Shown here: one piece after another, positions 1-9,778 of the stretch
Layout: every line of letters starts with the position of its first letter
Position numbering within the stretch: the first letter of the stretch is position 1
From: Hygrophila difformis
Taxonomy: Eukaryota > Streptophyta > Magnoliopsida > Lamiales > Acanthaceae
Assembly (NCBI GenBank): GCA_030278955.1
Contig: JAOANR010000006.1
Coordinates: 27,597,763-27,661,762 of the forward strand
DNA: 64,000 bases
Direction of reading: 5' to 3'
Notes under the pieces: generated by a model
What the model was told of the DNA's origin: nothing
Databases searched by the model: none
Seen by the model: only the letters and a program-made list of their open reading frames with translations
Position numbers and translations under genes: made by a program

Positions 1-361
1 CTTGATGTAATTCGGTCTAGACCGAACTCGCATAGACCAAACTAGGAGACTCTGAATTTTCTTCCAAGGCACAGTAGGGAGGAAAGGCAATTCGGTCTAT
101 GTGCTTCAATTCAGTTTAGACCGAACTAGCACAGACCGAATTGGGCTTTCCTATTTCGAATTGCTGGGCCCTGGGTCGGTCTGATCCGGTTGGCATTCTA
201 ACAGCATCTTCAGTCCCTTGCTCTCCTCCGACTCTATTTTATCAGCTTCATCATAAAAATACTTGGAGACTGCATTTGTGAATTTCTTGATCCGCTGCTT
301 GGACACTGGTCCTTCCGGGAATGTTGGGATCATCAGTCCAGTTGTTCTTCCGGCTACGCCA
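1..361 (-). repeat. R1 3' LTR (first ~361 bp in sense; rest off the left edge)
   Basis: Bases 1-361 repeat at 7617-7977 with about six differences by eye. On the plus strand the LTR ends in CGCCA at 361, and the polypurine tract abuts it at 362. The paired 5' LTR is about 1.09 kb, so some 730 bp should lie beyond the left edge. Confidence 0.85.
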
Positions 362-1257
362 TCCCCACCCCCTTGGGGAGGTTGATCCATCAACCGATCA
401 GATTCCAGCTCCTCGTCCCGCTCATAAAGAGAAAGATCTGCAATATTAAAAGTCGGATTAATATTGTATGTGTCAGGCAATTCAATCTGATAAGCATTAT
501 CATTGATCTTCTCTAAAACTCTATAAGGTCCTGTTCCGCGGGGTGACAGCTTTCCATGCCTCTGTGCCGGGAATCTTTCCTTACGCATGTGTACCCAAAC
601 CCAATCTCCGGGCTTCAAGATCAGTTTCTTACGCCCTCGGTTGGCGTATCTGGCATAGTGTTCGGTTGCTTTTAACAGACTGTCTCGCACATCCTTGTGT
701 AAGGCTTTAATTGCTTCCGCCCTGTCCCTGCCATTAGTATTAAGATGCTCACTACAAGGTAGTGGCAATAAGTCAAGGGGAGTTAGGGGGTTAAAACCAT
801 ACACGATCTCAAAGGGAGACATGTGGGTGGCACGATGAATGTAACGGTTATAGGCAAATTCAATATGCGGTAAACATTCATCCCAACTTTTTGAACTAGA
901 GGCGGTAATGATTCTTAAGAGATTACCTAATACCCGATTGACTGCCTCGGTCTGACCATCTGTTTGGGGATGGTAGGAAGTTGAAAATAGTAGTTGGGTG
1001 CCAATTTCCCTCCACAAGCCTTTCCAGAAGTAGCTCACAAACTTAGCATCCCGATCAGAAACTATGGTTCTTGGCACTCCATGAAGACGTACCACCTCTT
1101 TGAAGAATATCTTGGCAATGTGTTTGGCATCATTGGTTTTTGCACATGGAATGAAGTGTGCCTTGGAAAATCGGTCCACTACCACAAAGATAGAATCTTT
1201 GGCTCTTGGGGTCCGTGGCAATCCAAGTACAAAATCCATCGATATATCTATCCAAGG
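151..1257 (-). pseudogene. R1 integrase: catalytic core and C-terminal tail (decayed)
   Basis: Carries the second half of integrase. The D,D-35-E triad is visible as the D of ISMDFVLG (about 1235), the D of VSDRDAKF (about 1045) and the E of TDGQTEAVNR (about 955). A GPY-like module follows (LSPRGTGPYRVLEKINDNAYQIELP), then a tail with FPEGPVSKQRIKKF. It is separated from the upstream RT/RNase H frame by one in-frame TGA (1258-1260). The last ~70 codons lie inside the LTR U3 (below 361), so the same tail is also present at 7767-7977 in the 5' LTR. No chromodomain of the Tekay type is visible; the tail may be the CR-motif type known in CRM elements (family knowledge, not verified here). Confidence 0.85.
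362..374 (-). other. R1 polypurine tract
   Basis: In sense AAGGGGGTGGGGA lies directly before the LTR start TGGCGTAG. It is the plus-strand primer of reverse transcription. It lies inside the integrase reading frame, so coding sequence crosses both the tract and the LTR boundary. Confidence 0.85.
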
Positions 1258-1260
1258 TCA

Positions 1261-3531
1261 TTTGGGCACGGGCAATGCTTGATATAATCCATGTGGCTTC
1301 ACGGTGGACTTCGCCTTCAGACAGACGATGCACTTAGCAATGTAATCGATTACTTGCTTCTTCATACCCGGCCAGTAGAAACGCTCAGAAAGTACTCCTA
1401 ATGTCGCGTCCTTGCCAAAATGTCCCATGAGGTCACCTGCATGTGCCTCTTGGATCAGAAATTCTCTAGTGGATCCTTTGGGTATGCACAATCTGTTCTC
1501 GAAATAAAGGAACCCATTCAGCTGCGAAAACTTCTCGAAGCTCTTTTGTTCAGTCTTCTTGTAGACTTCTCCAAAATCATCATCAGAAGAGTACTGGTCC
1601 TTGACATCCTCAAATCCAATCAACTTGGTGGTTGCAAATGAAGCTAATATCTGTCTTCTTGAGAGCGCATCAGCAACCACGTTGTCTTTGCCTTTCTTAT
1701 ATCGAATCACATAAGGGAATGATTCGATAAAGGTGCTCCATCGGGCATGCCTCTTGCTCAGTTGTCCTTGCACCTTGATGTGCTTCAAAGTCTCATGGTC
1801 AGTGTGAATGATGAACTCTCTTCCTCTCAAATAATGCTGCCATGTCCTTAAAGCTTGCACAATAGCATATAACTCCTTGTCGTAAGTGGAGTAGTTCAGT
1901 TGTGCTCCACTGAACATCTCGCTGTAGTATGCTATTGGGCGTCCTTCTTGCAACAGCACCGCTCCCATGCCAGTACCCGATGCATCACTCTGAATTTCAA
2001 AGGGTAGCTCGAAGTCTGGCAATGCTAACACGGGTGCATGAGTGAGCTTGTCTTTGAGTTCATCGAATGCCTTTTGTTGTGCTGGCCCCCACTTAAATGG
2101 ATTCTCCTTCTTGAGCAATGATGTGATCGGGGCCGCTATGACACTAAATTGTGGAACGAACCTTCTGAAGAAACCACTCAACCCTAAGAAGCTGCGAACT
2201 TCATGCACATTGGTTGGCGGCTTCCATTCTGAAATGGCCTTTATCTTCGATTCATCCACCTTCAATCCATCTTTACCAACTACAAATCCAAGGAATGTGA
2301 CTTCTGGCACGCAGAACACACACTTCTCGAAGTTGGCATATAGTTGTACTTTCCTCAGTTGGCTCAAAACCTGTTGAACATGAGAAATATGCTCATCATT
2401 AGTACAGCTATAAACAAGAATATCGTCAAAATAAACTACTACAAATTTCCCAATAAATTGTCTAAGTGTTTCATTCATTAAGCGCATAAATGTAGAAGGT
2501 GTGTTAGTAAGCCCGAATGGCATGACGAGCCATTCATAAAGACCGAATTTGGTCTTGAAAGCAGTTTTCCACTCGTCCCCGGGTTGCATCCAGATCTGGC
2601 GGTAGCCACTTTTCAAGTCGATCTTCGTGAATACGCTTGCACCACCCAACTCATCCAACATGTCATCCAGTCTCGGTATAGGATGGCGGTACTTCACAGT
2701 GATGGCATTGACTGCGCGACAGTCGACACACATCCGCCATTCTCTATTTTTCTTAGGTACTAGGAGGACTGGGACTGCACATGGTGAGAGGCTCTCTCGA
2801 ACCCAGCCTTTATCTAACAGGGCTTGCACTTGTCTTTGAACCTCCTTTGTCTCTTCGGGGTTCATCCTGTAGGCGGGCCTATTAGGGATGGAGGCTCCTG
2901 GCATGAAATCCATCTGATGCTCAACTCCTCTAATCGGTGGCAGACCGGCAGGTATATCTTCTGGGAACACGTCATTGTTTCTTTCGAGCATCCTAGAAAA
3001 TTCCATAGGCAAATTAGGTGTAGCATATAAAGTTCTATTGATAGATTCACAAGGCTTAATTAAAGCAATGAAACAGTGACCTGAAAATTCAGGTTCTAGT
3101 GCAGCTTGCTTGAACTCAGACTTGGTCAATATCAGACATTGATCCAAGTTGCATGAACCTTCAACTGATTGCCCTTCCTTGGCCTTTCCTTTTGATCTTG
3201 CCTTGAAAAGTGCCTCTTCTTTAGCAGTGTTTTCTCTTAGCTTTTCTTGGTCTGCTCTTACAGCCTTCACAGGTAGTGGCTTGAACAAGTAGTCCTTCGG
3301 CCCATGCTTGAAATATAGCACATTTGATTTCCCTCTATAGGTAGCATCTTTGTCGAATAGCCAAGGCCTTCCTAAGAGCACGTGACAAGCATTCATTGGG
3401 ACTACGTCGCATAGGACCTTTTCCGAATAGGTGCCCTTGGTGATGGGTACCCAAGCTTGTTGTGTTACTTTTGTCTTTCCGCTGTTGTTCATCCAGTGCA
3501 ACAGGTAAGGCTTGGAATGCTCTTCAACTGG
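1261..3531 (-). pseudogene. R1 reverse transcriptase, RNase H and integrase zinc domain (decayed)
   Basis: Open for 747 codons below 3501. In order: the end of protease (CHVLLGRPWLFDKDA), reverse transcriptase with WRMCVDCRAVN and the catalytic VVVYFDDILVYS (about 2430), RNase H with the FEIQSDASGTGMG start (about 1985) and HTDHETLK, then the integrase HHCC zinc domain ending CIVCLKAKS (about 1310). A TGA at 3532-3534 precedes it and a TGA at 1258-1260 ends it, both in the gag-pol frame with no shift. All RT core motifs look normal, so inactivation is by stops alone. Confidence 0.9.
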
Positions 3532-3534
3532 TCA

Positions 3535-3894
3535 CTGCAACCTGCAAACAGTGTACAAGCTAACCACATTAGTGCAGCTACCGTTGTCGACAATTACAGT
3601 GGCATTATTGCCTAACATAGTGCATCGACAATGAAATAGATTCTCCCTTTGTTCATTAGGAGTCTGATCAGGTTCCTTGTCAGCATTAAGTACTCTCATG
3701 GCCACTAACAGGTTGACATCTTCTTCTTCATTGTTGTCAACTTCAGGATTAATTGGCTCATCAATATGATATTCTTGAGGATCATCATCATCGAACTCAA
3801 TTTCCCCTTCTGGATCATATAATCTGAAGACTCCTGGTTCAACCTCAATGACAGGCCTTTCATCTTCTCCAGTGTTGAGCATGGCCACCCTCTT
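3535..3894 (-). pseudogene. R1 aspartic protease region (decayed)
   Basis: Follows gag in the same frame. An acidic linker (EFDDDDPQEYHIDEP) leads to the protease active-site segment read as IVDNGSCTNVVS at about 3560-3600; chromovirus proteases of this type normally have D-G-G-S-C-T-N at the catalytic Asp, so one Gly is replaced by Asn. Bounded by stops TAG 3895-3897 upstream and TGA 3532-3534 downstream. The annotated start near 3888 is GTG and is not a real start. Confidence 0.75.
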
Positions 3895-3897
3895 CTA

Positions 3898-5286
3898 TGT
3901 GTGGCATTCACTGGCATAGTGGCCCTTCTATCCACACTTCCAACGAGTGACTTCCTTCTTGTCCTTGGGTTGGTTCTGCTCACGAGCTGGCAATCTATTT
4001 CTGTCATTCTGGTTATAAGCTCTGAAATTCTGACCCAGTTCAAAGCCTTTTGGCTTGTAGCCTTTGTCGTCACGACCCTGTGGCTGTGGTGGTGGCTGCT
4101 TGCCCCTTTCAGGTGGTCGGATCAACCATGGCTTGTTGGGATTGTAGCTGCCAGATGCAGACACCCTATGACTTCTCCTCTTTAGCTGAGCCTCAAACTT
4201 GCTAGCTTTTCTTACCAAGTCGGTGATGTTGATGTATCCTCGCATGTCCATTTCTTCAAAGATCTCGGGCCTCAATCCTTTGGCAAATCTTGTTAAAGTA
4301 ATCAGTGGATCCTCATTGAATTGAGCCCGCATCATAAGCATCCCCATCTCTCGGTAGTACTCCTCAACCGTCCTGGATTCTTGCTTTAAGCTGATCACCT
4401 TCATGTACATGTCAGGCTTGTAGGTATGAGGGACGAATCTTCGTTCCAAAATCTGCAACAAATACTCCCAGTTGGTGACTTGTGGACGTCCTGCAGCTTG
4501 GTTGTCCATAGCAAATTTTTGCCACCAAAGCTGTGCATAATCCTTGAACTCTGTCACTGCTAGCTAGACTTTCTTCACATCAGAATAATTATGACAATTA
4601 AAAATCATCTCTACAGAGTGCTTCCAATCTAAAAACTCATTTGGATCACCAGTTCCTTTGAAGGAAGGAATGGTAAACTTGATGCATTTCAGATTATCAT
4701 CTTCCCGTGGGTCTTCATCATCATTCTGATCAAATGCCAATCTGTGCCTAGCAACAGGTGGAGGTGGTGGAGGTAATCCCGGGTGAGGTGGTTCCACTGG
4801 TGGAGGCATGGCTAGAGGGTCCTCTGTCCTGAATACAGTTTGTCCTGTAGGTGGGTGGAGTGAAGTAGGTCCACTGATCCCGAATTGTCTGTTGAAGGTA
4901 CTGTACTGTCGTTCTTGCTCAGCTAAGGCTGCTTCAGCGGTAGCAATGTCAATCTGGGTGACTCTGCTAGTACCTCCTGGTATGACTCTGGGAGCAGTTG
5001 GGGTCACTGAGGGTGCTGGAGGTGTAGTGGTTTGAGACGAGGGTGTAGGAAAGAAAGCCTCTTCCAATCGCCTTTCGACTCGGTTCATCACCTCCCGCTG
5101 AATCACCTCATTTTGGAACCTTACCCTACCTGCAATATCATCAACAATTTCATCAACACGGGTATTTACTTCCTCAACAATTTTAGTTACAGCTGCTATA
5201 TTAGTGGAATTGGAATCCAATTTCTTATCCATGGCTCTCAGCATCTCCATGATAGCATTGCTGCTTCCCTCCAGGTCTCCTGCCAT
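3898..5286 (-). pseudogene. R1 gag (capsid and zinc knuckle), decayed
   Basis: The likely start is the ATG at 5284-5286 (MAGDLEGSS); the frame is open further upstream but that part looks like leader. It has a proline-rich stretch (PPPVEPPHPGLPPPPPP) and the retrotransposon Gag capsid core (TIPSFKGTGDPNEFLDWKHSVEMIF ... LQILERRFVP), then basic glycine-rich nucleocapsid sequence. A TAG at 4564-4566 cuts the capsid core. The CCHC knuckle near 3910-3940 is doubly damaged: the first Cys codon reads Arg (CGT) and the residue after the second Cys is a TAG at 3928-3930. Confidence 0.8.
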
Positions 5287-6863
5287 CTCAGGGACAAAGT
5301 AGCTATATATATAAAGGGTTAGAAAAAATATAGTGCAGAAAATATGTAAAGTGCCTCTCAGATATTCACACACTGTGCTTCAACCTCGAGGTCTCTTACC
5401 TTTGGTTCCAATACCAAAATCAGTACAAGCTGGCTCAATAGTAGCAACTTCAGATGCAAAGGAGTGGGAGCGATGTACGCACAAATCACGAATGCAATGT
5501 GAGATGTTCGACTCAATCAATTGAAAGCAATGACTTGTGTGTGATATGCAATGCAAAATGATATAGGTTTGCAAAAATAGTTTAGTGCAAGATGCAATCA
5601 ACTAAGTCAATTCCTCACTCTTGATCAAGTTCGAAGGAAAGAAAGAAAAATCCTCACTAAAATATGAAGAGTGAACTCACCAAAAGGTTCTTTACTCAAG
5701 TGACTTCAAGGGCTTAGTTTCACAAAAGTGCCAGTCCAATATCCACTTTATTGTAAAAATACTTAAGTGGCTTCAAGGGCTAGGTTTCACAATTGTGCTA
5801 GTCCAATATTCACCTTATTGTAACTCACTCGGATATGATATGGTATGTGTGGGAATATTGTAGGAGGTGTATATGGAAGTTGGTGCCCCAAATTCTTGCA
5901 CAAATTAATTCCCAACACTTGGTGACAATTTTGGAGTTTGCTGAAATTCGGTTTAGCACAGATTCGGTTTTATATGGCAATTCGCTCTCAATAGACCGCA
6001 CCGAATGGTAGCAAATCTTATATGAATGGAACCCAATTCGAATTAGGAAACTTAGGGCGCAGAAATGAAGGAATTTGGCCCTTTCACGCGCCCTCACGCG
6101 CCCTCACAATGGTCCCCGCTCAGATTTTGACACCTTTTGGGAAAATGTCCATAACACCCTCAATACTTATCCAAATTGATTGATTCAAAAACCGAATTGA
6201 AGCTAACTTAAAGATCTTTCTGTTCATATAAGATTCATCAATTTTGATGAAGATCTTCAAATTCAAAAGAAGGCTCAAACACAGAACACTCGCGGACTCA
6301 CTTTTGTTTTTGATGTTTCGGTACCCAAATGAACTCCGATCGATCCCAAACCAATTCCAAATGAAAGATAACACCCAAAAATAGTATAAAACACACAACC
6401 CAATATTTATGGATAGGTTCAAAAAGATCCCCCTCAATCACAAAGTTCAGATTTAACAGAATCAATAGCAAACAAGCACTAGTTTAATCCAATCTTGCAA
6501 ACCATGACCAAAATTCAATGGGTATGATGCAAATCCACACAATGAGGGTCAAATATGTCAAAAACAAACCAATAACATGAAAATATGAAGATCAAGAAGC
6601 AAAAGTGCTAGAAAAATGAGTTTTGGCTCAAGAACACTCAAAAACTTCAAATCATCATATCTCACTCATTTCTTGGCCAAATTTGACAAACCACATATGC
6701 AAATCGATGGGCTCGACTCAAGGAATTCAAATATGTAACCTGATCTTGAAAATTTTTCAAAGATTCAGGCACGAAACCCAATGCTACAGTAACTCCGAAA
6801 TGATATTTTTGGTATTTTTGAATAAGGATGAATGGAAATGAATCCTATTGAATCAACAAGTTG
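5287..6863 (-). other. R1 5' leader between primer site and gag
   Basis: About 1.6 kb of A/T-rich sequence without a credible reading frame. It holds one short tandem duplication (5693-5826) and nothing else I can name. A long untranslated leader between primer site and gag is common in large plant gypsy elements. Confidence 0.6.
5693..5826. repeat. Two-copy tandem repeat, unit ~67 bp
   Basis: TACTCAAGTGACTTCAAGGG at 5693 recurs at 5760 with scattered substitutions, each unit ending near CCACTTTATTGTAA / CACCTTATTGTAA. It lies in the R1 leader. Confidence 0.8.
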
Positions 6864-6875
6864 GCTCTGATACCA
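6864..6875 (-). other. R1 primer-binding site (initiator tRNA-Met)
   Basis: Sense TGGTATCAGAGC is complementary to the 3' end of plant initiator tRNA-Met. It is about 13 bases from the inferred LTR end at 6889, a slightly long gap, so the LTR end could be nearer. Confidence 0.85.
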
Positions 6876-7228
6876 AATTTATAATTTATGCCGTAGACCG
6901 AGCTTGTTGAAGACAATATCCGGATTCAAAAGGGAAAATAAATGGAAGAACAAAATGAAGAACAAACAAGGATAAATGAAGCCTATGGATGAAGTTGAAC
7001 CAAACTTACCAAGGGACTTGAACTAAATCAAGACAAGTGGTCTCCTTCGATTGCATCATCCATTAATTCCATTGAGACTAGCTTCATGAATCAATGGTGT
7101 GAGGTTCCAAAGGAAGTTCTCACAATAAGGTTGAGAGCACTTGGAAGGATGCTCTCAAAATGACTTTGAATTCAATAGAATATAATTTCATTCAAATGCA
7201 AAGTGGCTTACAAAGATGATGAAGGCCA

Positions 7229-7238
7229 CTATATATAG
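7229..7238 (-). promoter_or_regulatory. R1 LTR TATA box
   Basis: In sense CTATATATAG, about 80 bp downstream of the GACCGAA repeat cluster. This is the usual place for the U3 core promoter; the transcription start itself is not visible. Confidence 0.6.
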
Positions 7239-7316
7239 GTGGCCCAAAACCCTAGCCCTAATACAAGAGATTAAAAATAAACTAGACAAATAAACTAGTT
7301 AAAATCACCAAGTGAT

Positions 7317-7770
7317 TTGGTCTAATAACGTCAATTCGATTTACATGCTAAAGACCGAATTGATGTGGGAATAAAAACAAAACAGCAATGTGGACAAACG
7401 CGAAAAAGAGCAGGTAGTTCGGTCTATGTTGATGTGGTTCGGTTTAGACCGAACTCGCGTAGACCGAACTAGGAGACCAAACTCGCAGACCGAACCTGGA
7501 GACTGAACTCGTAGACCGAACCTGGAGACCGAACTCGTAGACCGAACCTGGAGACCGAACTCGTAGACCGAACTTGGAGACAATCTTTTGATGCATGTGA
7601 GGCAATTCGGTCTATGCTTGATGTAATTCGGTCTAGACCGAACTCGCATAGACCGAACTAGGAGACTCTGAATTTTCTTCCAAGGCACAGTAGGGAGGAA
7701 AGGCAATTCGGTCTATGTGCTTCAATTCGGTTTAGACCGAACTAGCACAGACCGAATTGGGCTTTCCTAT
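7317..7770. repeat. GACCGAA/TTCGGTC repeat cluster in R1 LTR
   Basis: Roughly twenty copies of GACCGAA or its complement in both orientations, including the palindromic TTCGGTCTAGACCGAA and a run of short direct repeats (AGACCGAACTCGTAGACCGA-like units at 7480-7575). The same heptamer marks A1, a different retrotransposon lineage. Confidence 0.9.
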
Positions 7771-7977
7771 TTCGAATTGCTGGGCCCTGGGTCGGTCTGA
7801 TCCGGTTGGCATTCTAACAGTAGCTTCAGTCCCTTGCTCTCCTCCGGCTCCATTTTATCAGCTTCATCATAAAAATACTTGGAGACTGCATTTGTGAATT
7901 TCTTGATCCGCTGCTTGGACACTGGTCCTTCCGGGAATGTTGGGATCATCAGTCCAGTTGTTCTTCCGGCTACGCCA

Positions 7978-8628
7978 CACCTTATGCTCATTCAAGCATT
8001 AAACATCAAGATTAAAAGACTAACAACAAATCATGCTATCAACAGGAGCCAAACAACATTCCCATCACTGAACTTGAACTAGAAAACCAATAACACCATG
8101 ATGTTCTTAAACACCCCAATGTTCATCAGTTCACTTTTTCAGTTTCAGGTTTCAAAATTTCAGGATCTTAAAGAAAGAATTTTTACACTTCAAGCTTTGC
8201 ACAGATTAAGAAGAACAGGCTTAAAAATTTAGAGACCTACCATAATCTAATAAAAGAGTGCCTGCCGATTCTCACATAACTCAGATACACCAACAATGGT
8301 GATTCTAAATCCTCTGCAAACCCTAACTGCTCTCACCCAAAGTTCTCTCAGGTTTTTAAAAATTTCAAAAGCTCAACAAGATTCACACATTCCCAACCCT
8401 AAATAGCAACAAAAATTCATGAAACCATTTCTCACTCAAATACAACCAAAACATGGACACAACCTCTCCTCTAAAACGGAAAGCATACAAAACCAAAACA
8501 AGAGAAAGAAAAAATCGTAGCACTAAACAACTATTTACACTATTCATAACATTCAAGAAGCCAAATGCCCCAAAAATCGCGAACAGGGGGTTGCGGGTGG
8601 CTCGAGAATGGAAGGGGAAAAAGTTTAC
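7978..8628 (-). other. A0 intron of the internal gene (5' part)
   Basis: Sequence in sense downstream of the A0 exon 1 donor. It aligns by eye with the A2 intron near 49250-49340 (shared CCAATAA...ATGATGTTC and CACCCCAA...TTCATCAGTT blocks). The 3' part was displaced by R1. No coding potential. Confidence 0.55.
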
Positions 8629-8666
8629 CATGGTCCTTCAGCTCTGGATGAGGACGACGACGCCAT
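8629..8666 (-). CDS. A0 internal gene, exon 1 (predicted)
   Basis: ATG at 8664-8666 opens a 38-base exon encoding MASSSSSRAEGP plus two bases, followed by a GTAAAC donor at 8628. Length and phase equal those of A1 exon 1 (38 bases, MASSSS start), and it sits about 166 bp downstream of a TATA-like box. The second exon would lie left of R1, outside the window. Prediction rests on comparison between elements, not on transcripts. Confidence 0.6.
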
Positions 8667-8831
8667 TGCGAGGGTTTGGAAAAACTTGGACAAAGTTTCG
8701 CCTGGAAATTGTCGAAGAGTGCGAGGAACACAGTGGTGTTCATCAGGAGAAAAGGGTTTCAGATTGTGGGAGAGAATTCGAAAATTTGGCCGAGTGTAGG
8801 AGAAGTGGGGAAGAGAGGGGGGGGTGAAAGA

Positions 8832-8843
8832 GGTTTTAATACT
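8832..8843 (-). promoter_or_regulatory. A0 internal TATA-like box
   Basis: Sense AGTATTAAAACC. It lies between the TTTGACGCC repeat cluster (upstream in sense) and exon 1, the same position as the TATA-like boxes of A1 (24055) and A2 (49777). Confidence 0.45.
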
Positions 8844-8854
8844 GGAGGAGGAAT

Positions 8855-9250
8855 GACGCGGAACCTCAGGTATGACGCCAAACAAGGTTTGATGTCAAGG
8901 AGTTCTGCGTTATTAGATGAGAATGGGCTGGGGGATCCTTTGACGTCAAACCAGGGGTATGACGCCAAAGGTTGGTGTCATCCCTGAAGGTTTGGGTCAG
9001 GTGGTTTGGGAAGGTTTGACGTGGAACACTGTTTATGATGCCAAAGGTTTGCGTCATGGGCAGGTGTTCCGCGTCATTGGACAAGAGCTAGGTTAAGGGA
9101 GGTTCGACGTCAACCATCCTTTGACGCGGAAGGTTTGCGTCATTGGAAAAGGTTCGGCGTCAAACTCCCAATCCAGGCTAGAATGCTGACCATGACGTCA
9201 ACCAAATGTTTGACGCCAAAGGTTGGTGTCCACACTTAGGCTCCGCGTCA
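8855..9250. repeat. TTTGACGCC/GGCGTCAAA repeat cluster in A0
   Basis: About fifteen copies in 400 bp of variants of TTTGACGYCAAA, GACGCGGAA and GCGTCAT in both orientations, for example GGTTTGACGTCAA and TGACGCCAAAGGTT. It occupies the same place, just upstream of the internal TATA-like box, as the GACCGAA cluster of A1 and the GTCGCGG cluster of A2. Confidence 0.85.
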
Positions 9251-9610
9251 TGGCCCCTGAATCCAAAAATAGCGGACTGGGCCCCGGGGTGCAATTGGGC
9301 TTTGGTCCACCTTTTATTACTATGGACTTAGAAATTTTTAGTCCATAGTATTTTCATTTTAACAGATTATGGGCTTGCAGAATGAAATATTTACAGCCTT
9401 TATTAATTTGCATAAATTAGGTTGAATTAATCCTACATCTTATAAAATTTATTCCGGATTTTAAATGGCGTTAATTTCTGGGAATAATTTTCATTTAGAT
9501 GTAGAACTAATTCACCGAGAACATGTTTTGCAGCCTTAATTTTCTTTTTGTTGGTTCCTCAAATTCCTGCAAAACCAAAGCAGATTAAAAATATTAGATT
9601 TTCTCCAAAT
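9251..9610 (-). other. A0 conserved spacer after pol, with acceptor-like site
   Basis: Shares with A1 (24720-25020) and A2 (50150-50450) the block TTGCATAAATTAGGTTG and a sense TTTTGCAG|GAATT acceptor-like site at 9567-9569. No reading frame is conserved. Confidence 0.5.
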
Positions 9611-9650
9611 ATCAACATCCTCACATTTAGAGTTTTAGTACTCTAAATGT
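9611..9650 (-). other. A0 hairpin motif 1 (post-pol, PPT-like)
   Basis: Plus strand ATCAACATCCTCACATTTAG followed by a loop and CTCTAAATGT; ACATTTAGAG pairs with CTCTAAATGT over 10 bp. In sense it contains AAATGTGAGGATGTTGAT, the sequence that forms the polypurine-tract/LTR junction in A1 and A2. Confidence 0.75.
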
Positions 9651-9778
9651 TTAGTCGATTTTTGGATACTTGATTTGTTCAACGAGATTAATAGAATAGG
9701 GAAAAGATAAAATAAACTCGGGTTGCCTCCCGGAAGCGCTGTTAATTATGGTCCACCGCTAGGCTTCTTTTTGCATTT

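Larger units (their letters stand above)
1..7977 (-). mobile_element. R1: CRM-like Ty3/gypsy (chromovirus) retrotransposon, left end outside window
   Basis: An LTR retrotransposon in sense on the minus strand. The 5' LTR (6889-7977) and the visible part of the 3' LTR (1-361) are near-identical direct repeats. A tRNA-Met primer site, gag, protease, RT, RNase H, integrase and a polypurine tract lie between them in the expected order. All coding pieces share one reading frame broken only by five stop codons (4564, 3928, 3895, 3532, 1258), so it once encoded a single gag-pol. The integrase wording around DFVLGLPRT and VVVDRFSKAHFIPC, and a C-terminus that runs into the LTR, resemble the CRM clade; clade assignment is by recognition only. 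It is inserted in A0; the 5 bases outside its 5' LTR are CACCT (7978-7982), and the matching target duplication should lie left of the window. Confidence 0.85.
6889..7977 (-). repeat. R1 5' LTR (~1.09 kb)
   Basis: Starts TG (plus strand, 6889) and ends CA at 7977; the segment 7617-7977 matches 1-361. It contains a cluster of GACCGAA/TTCGGTC repeats and, next to it on the transcribed side, a TATA box. The U3 end also encodes the integrase tail duplicated from the pol frame. Confidence 0.8.

Noticed and set aside
7767..7991. Separate small gene of 74 codons
   Set aside because: It is the R1 integrase tail duplicated in the 5' LTR, without its own start.
8453..8987. Host gene fragment in the A0 spacer (plus-strand ORFs of 63-124 codons)
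   Set aside because: The region aligns with non-coding leader and intron parts of A2, and only the minus-strand exon 1 fits the conserved layout.
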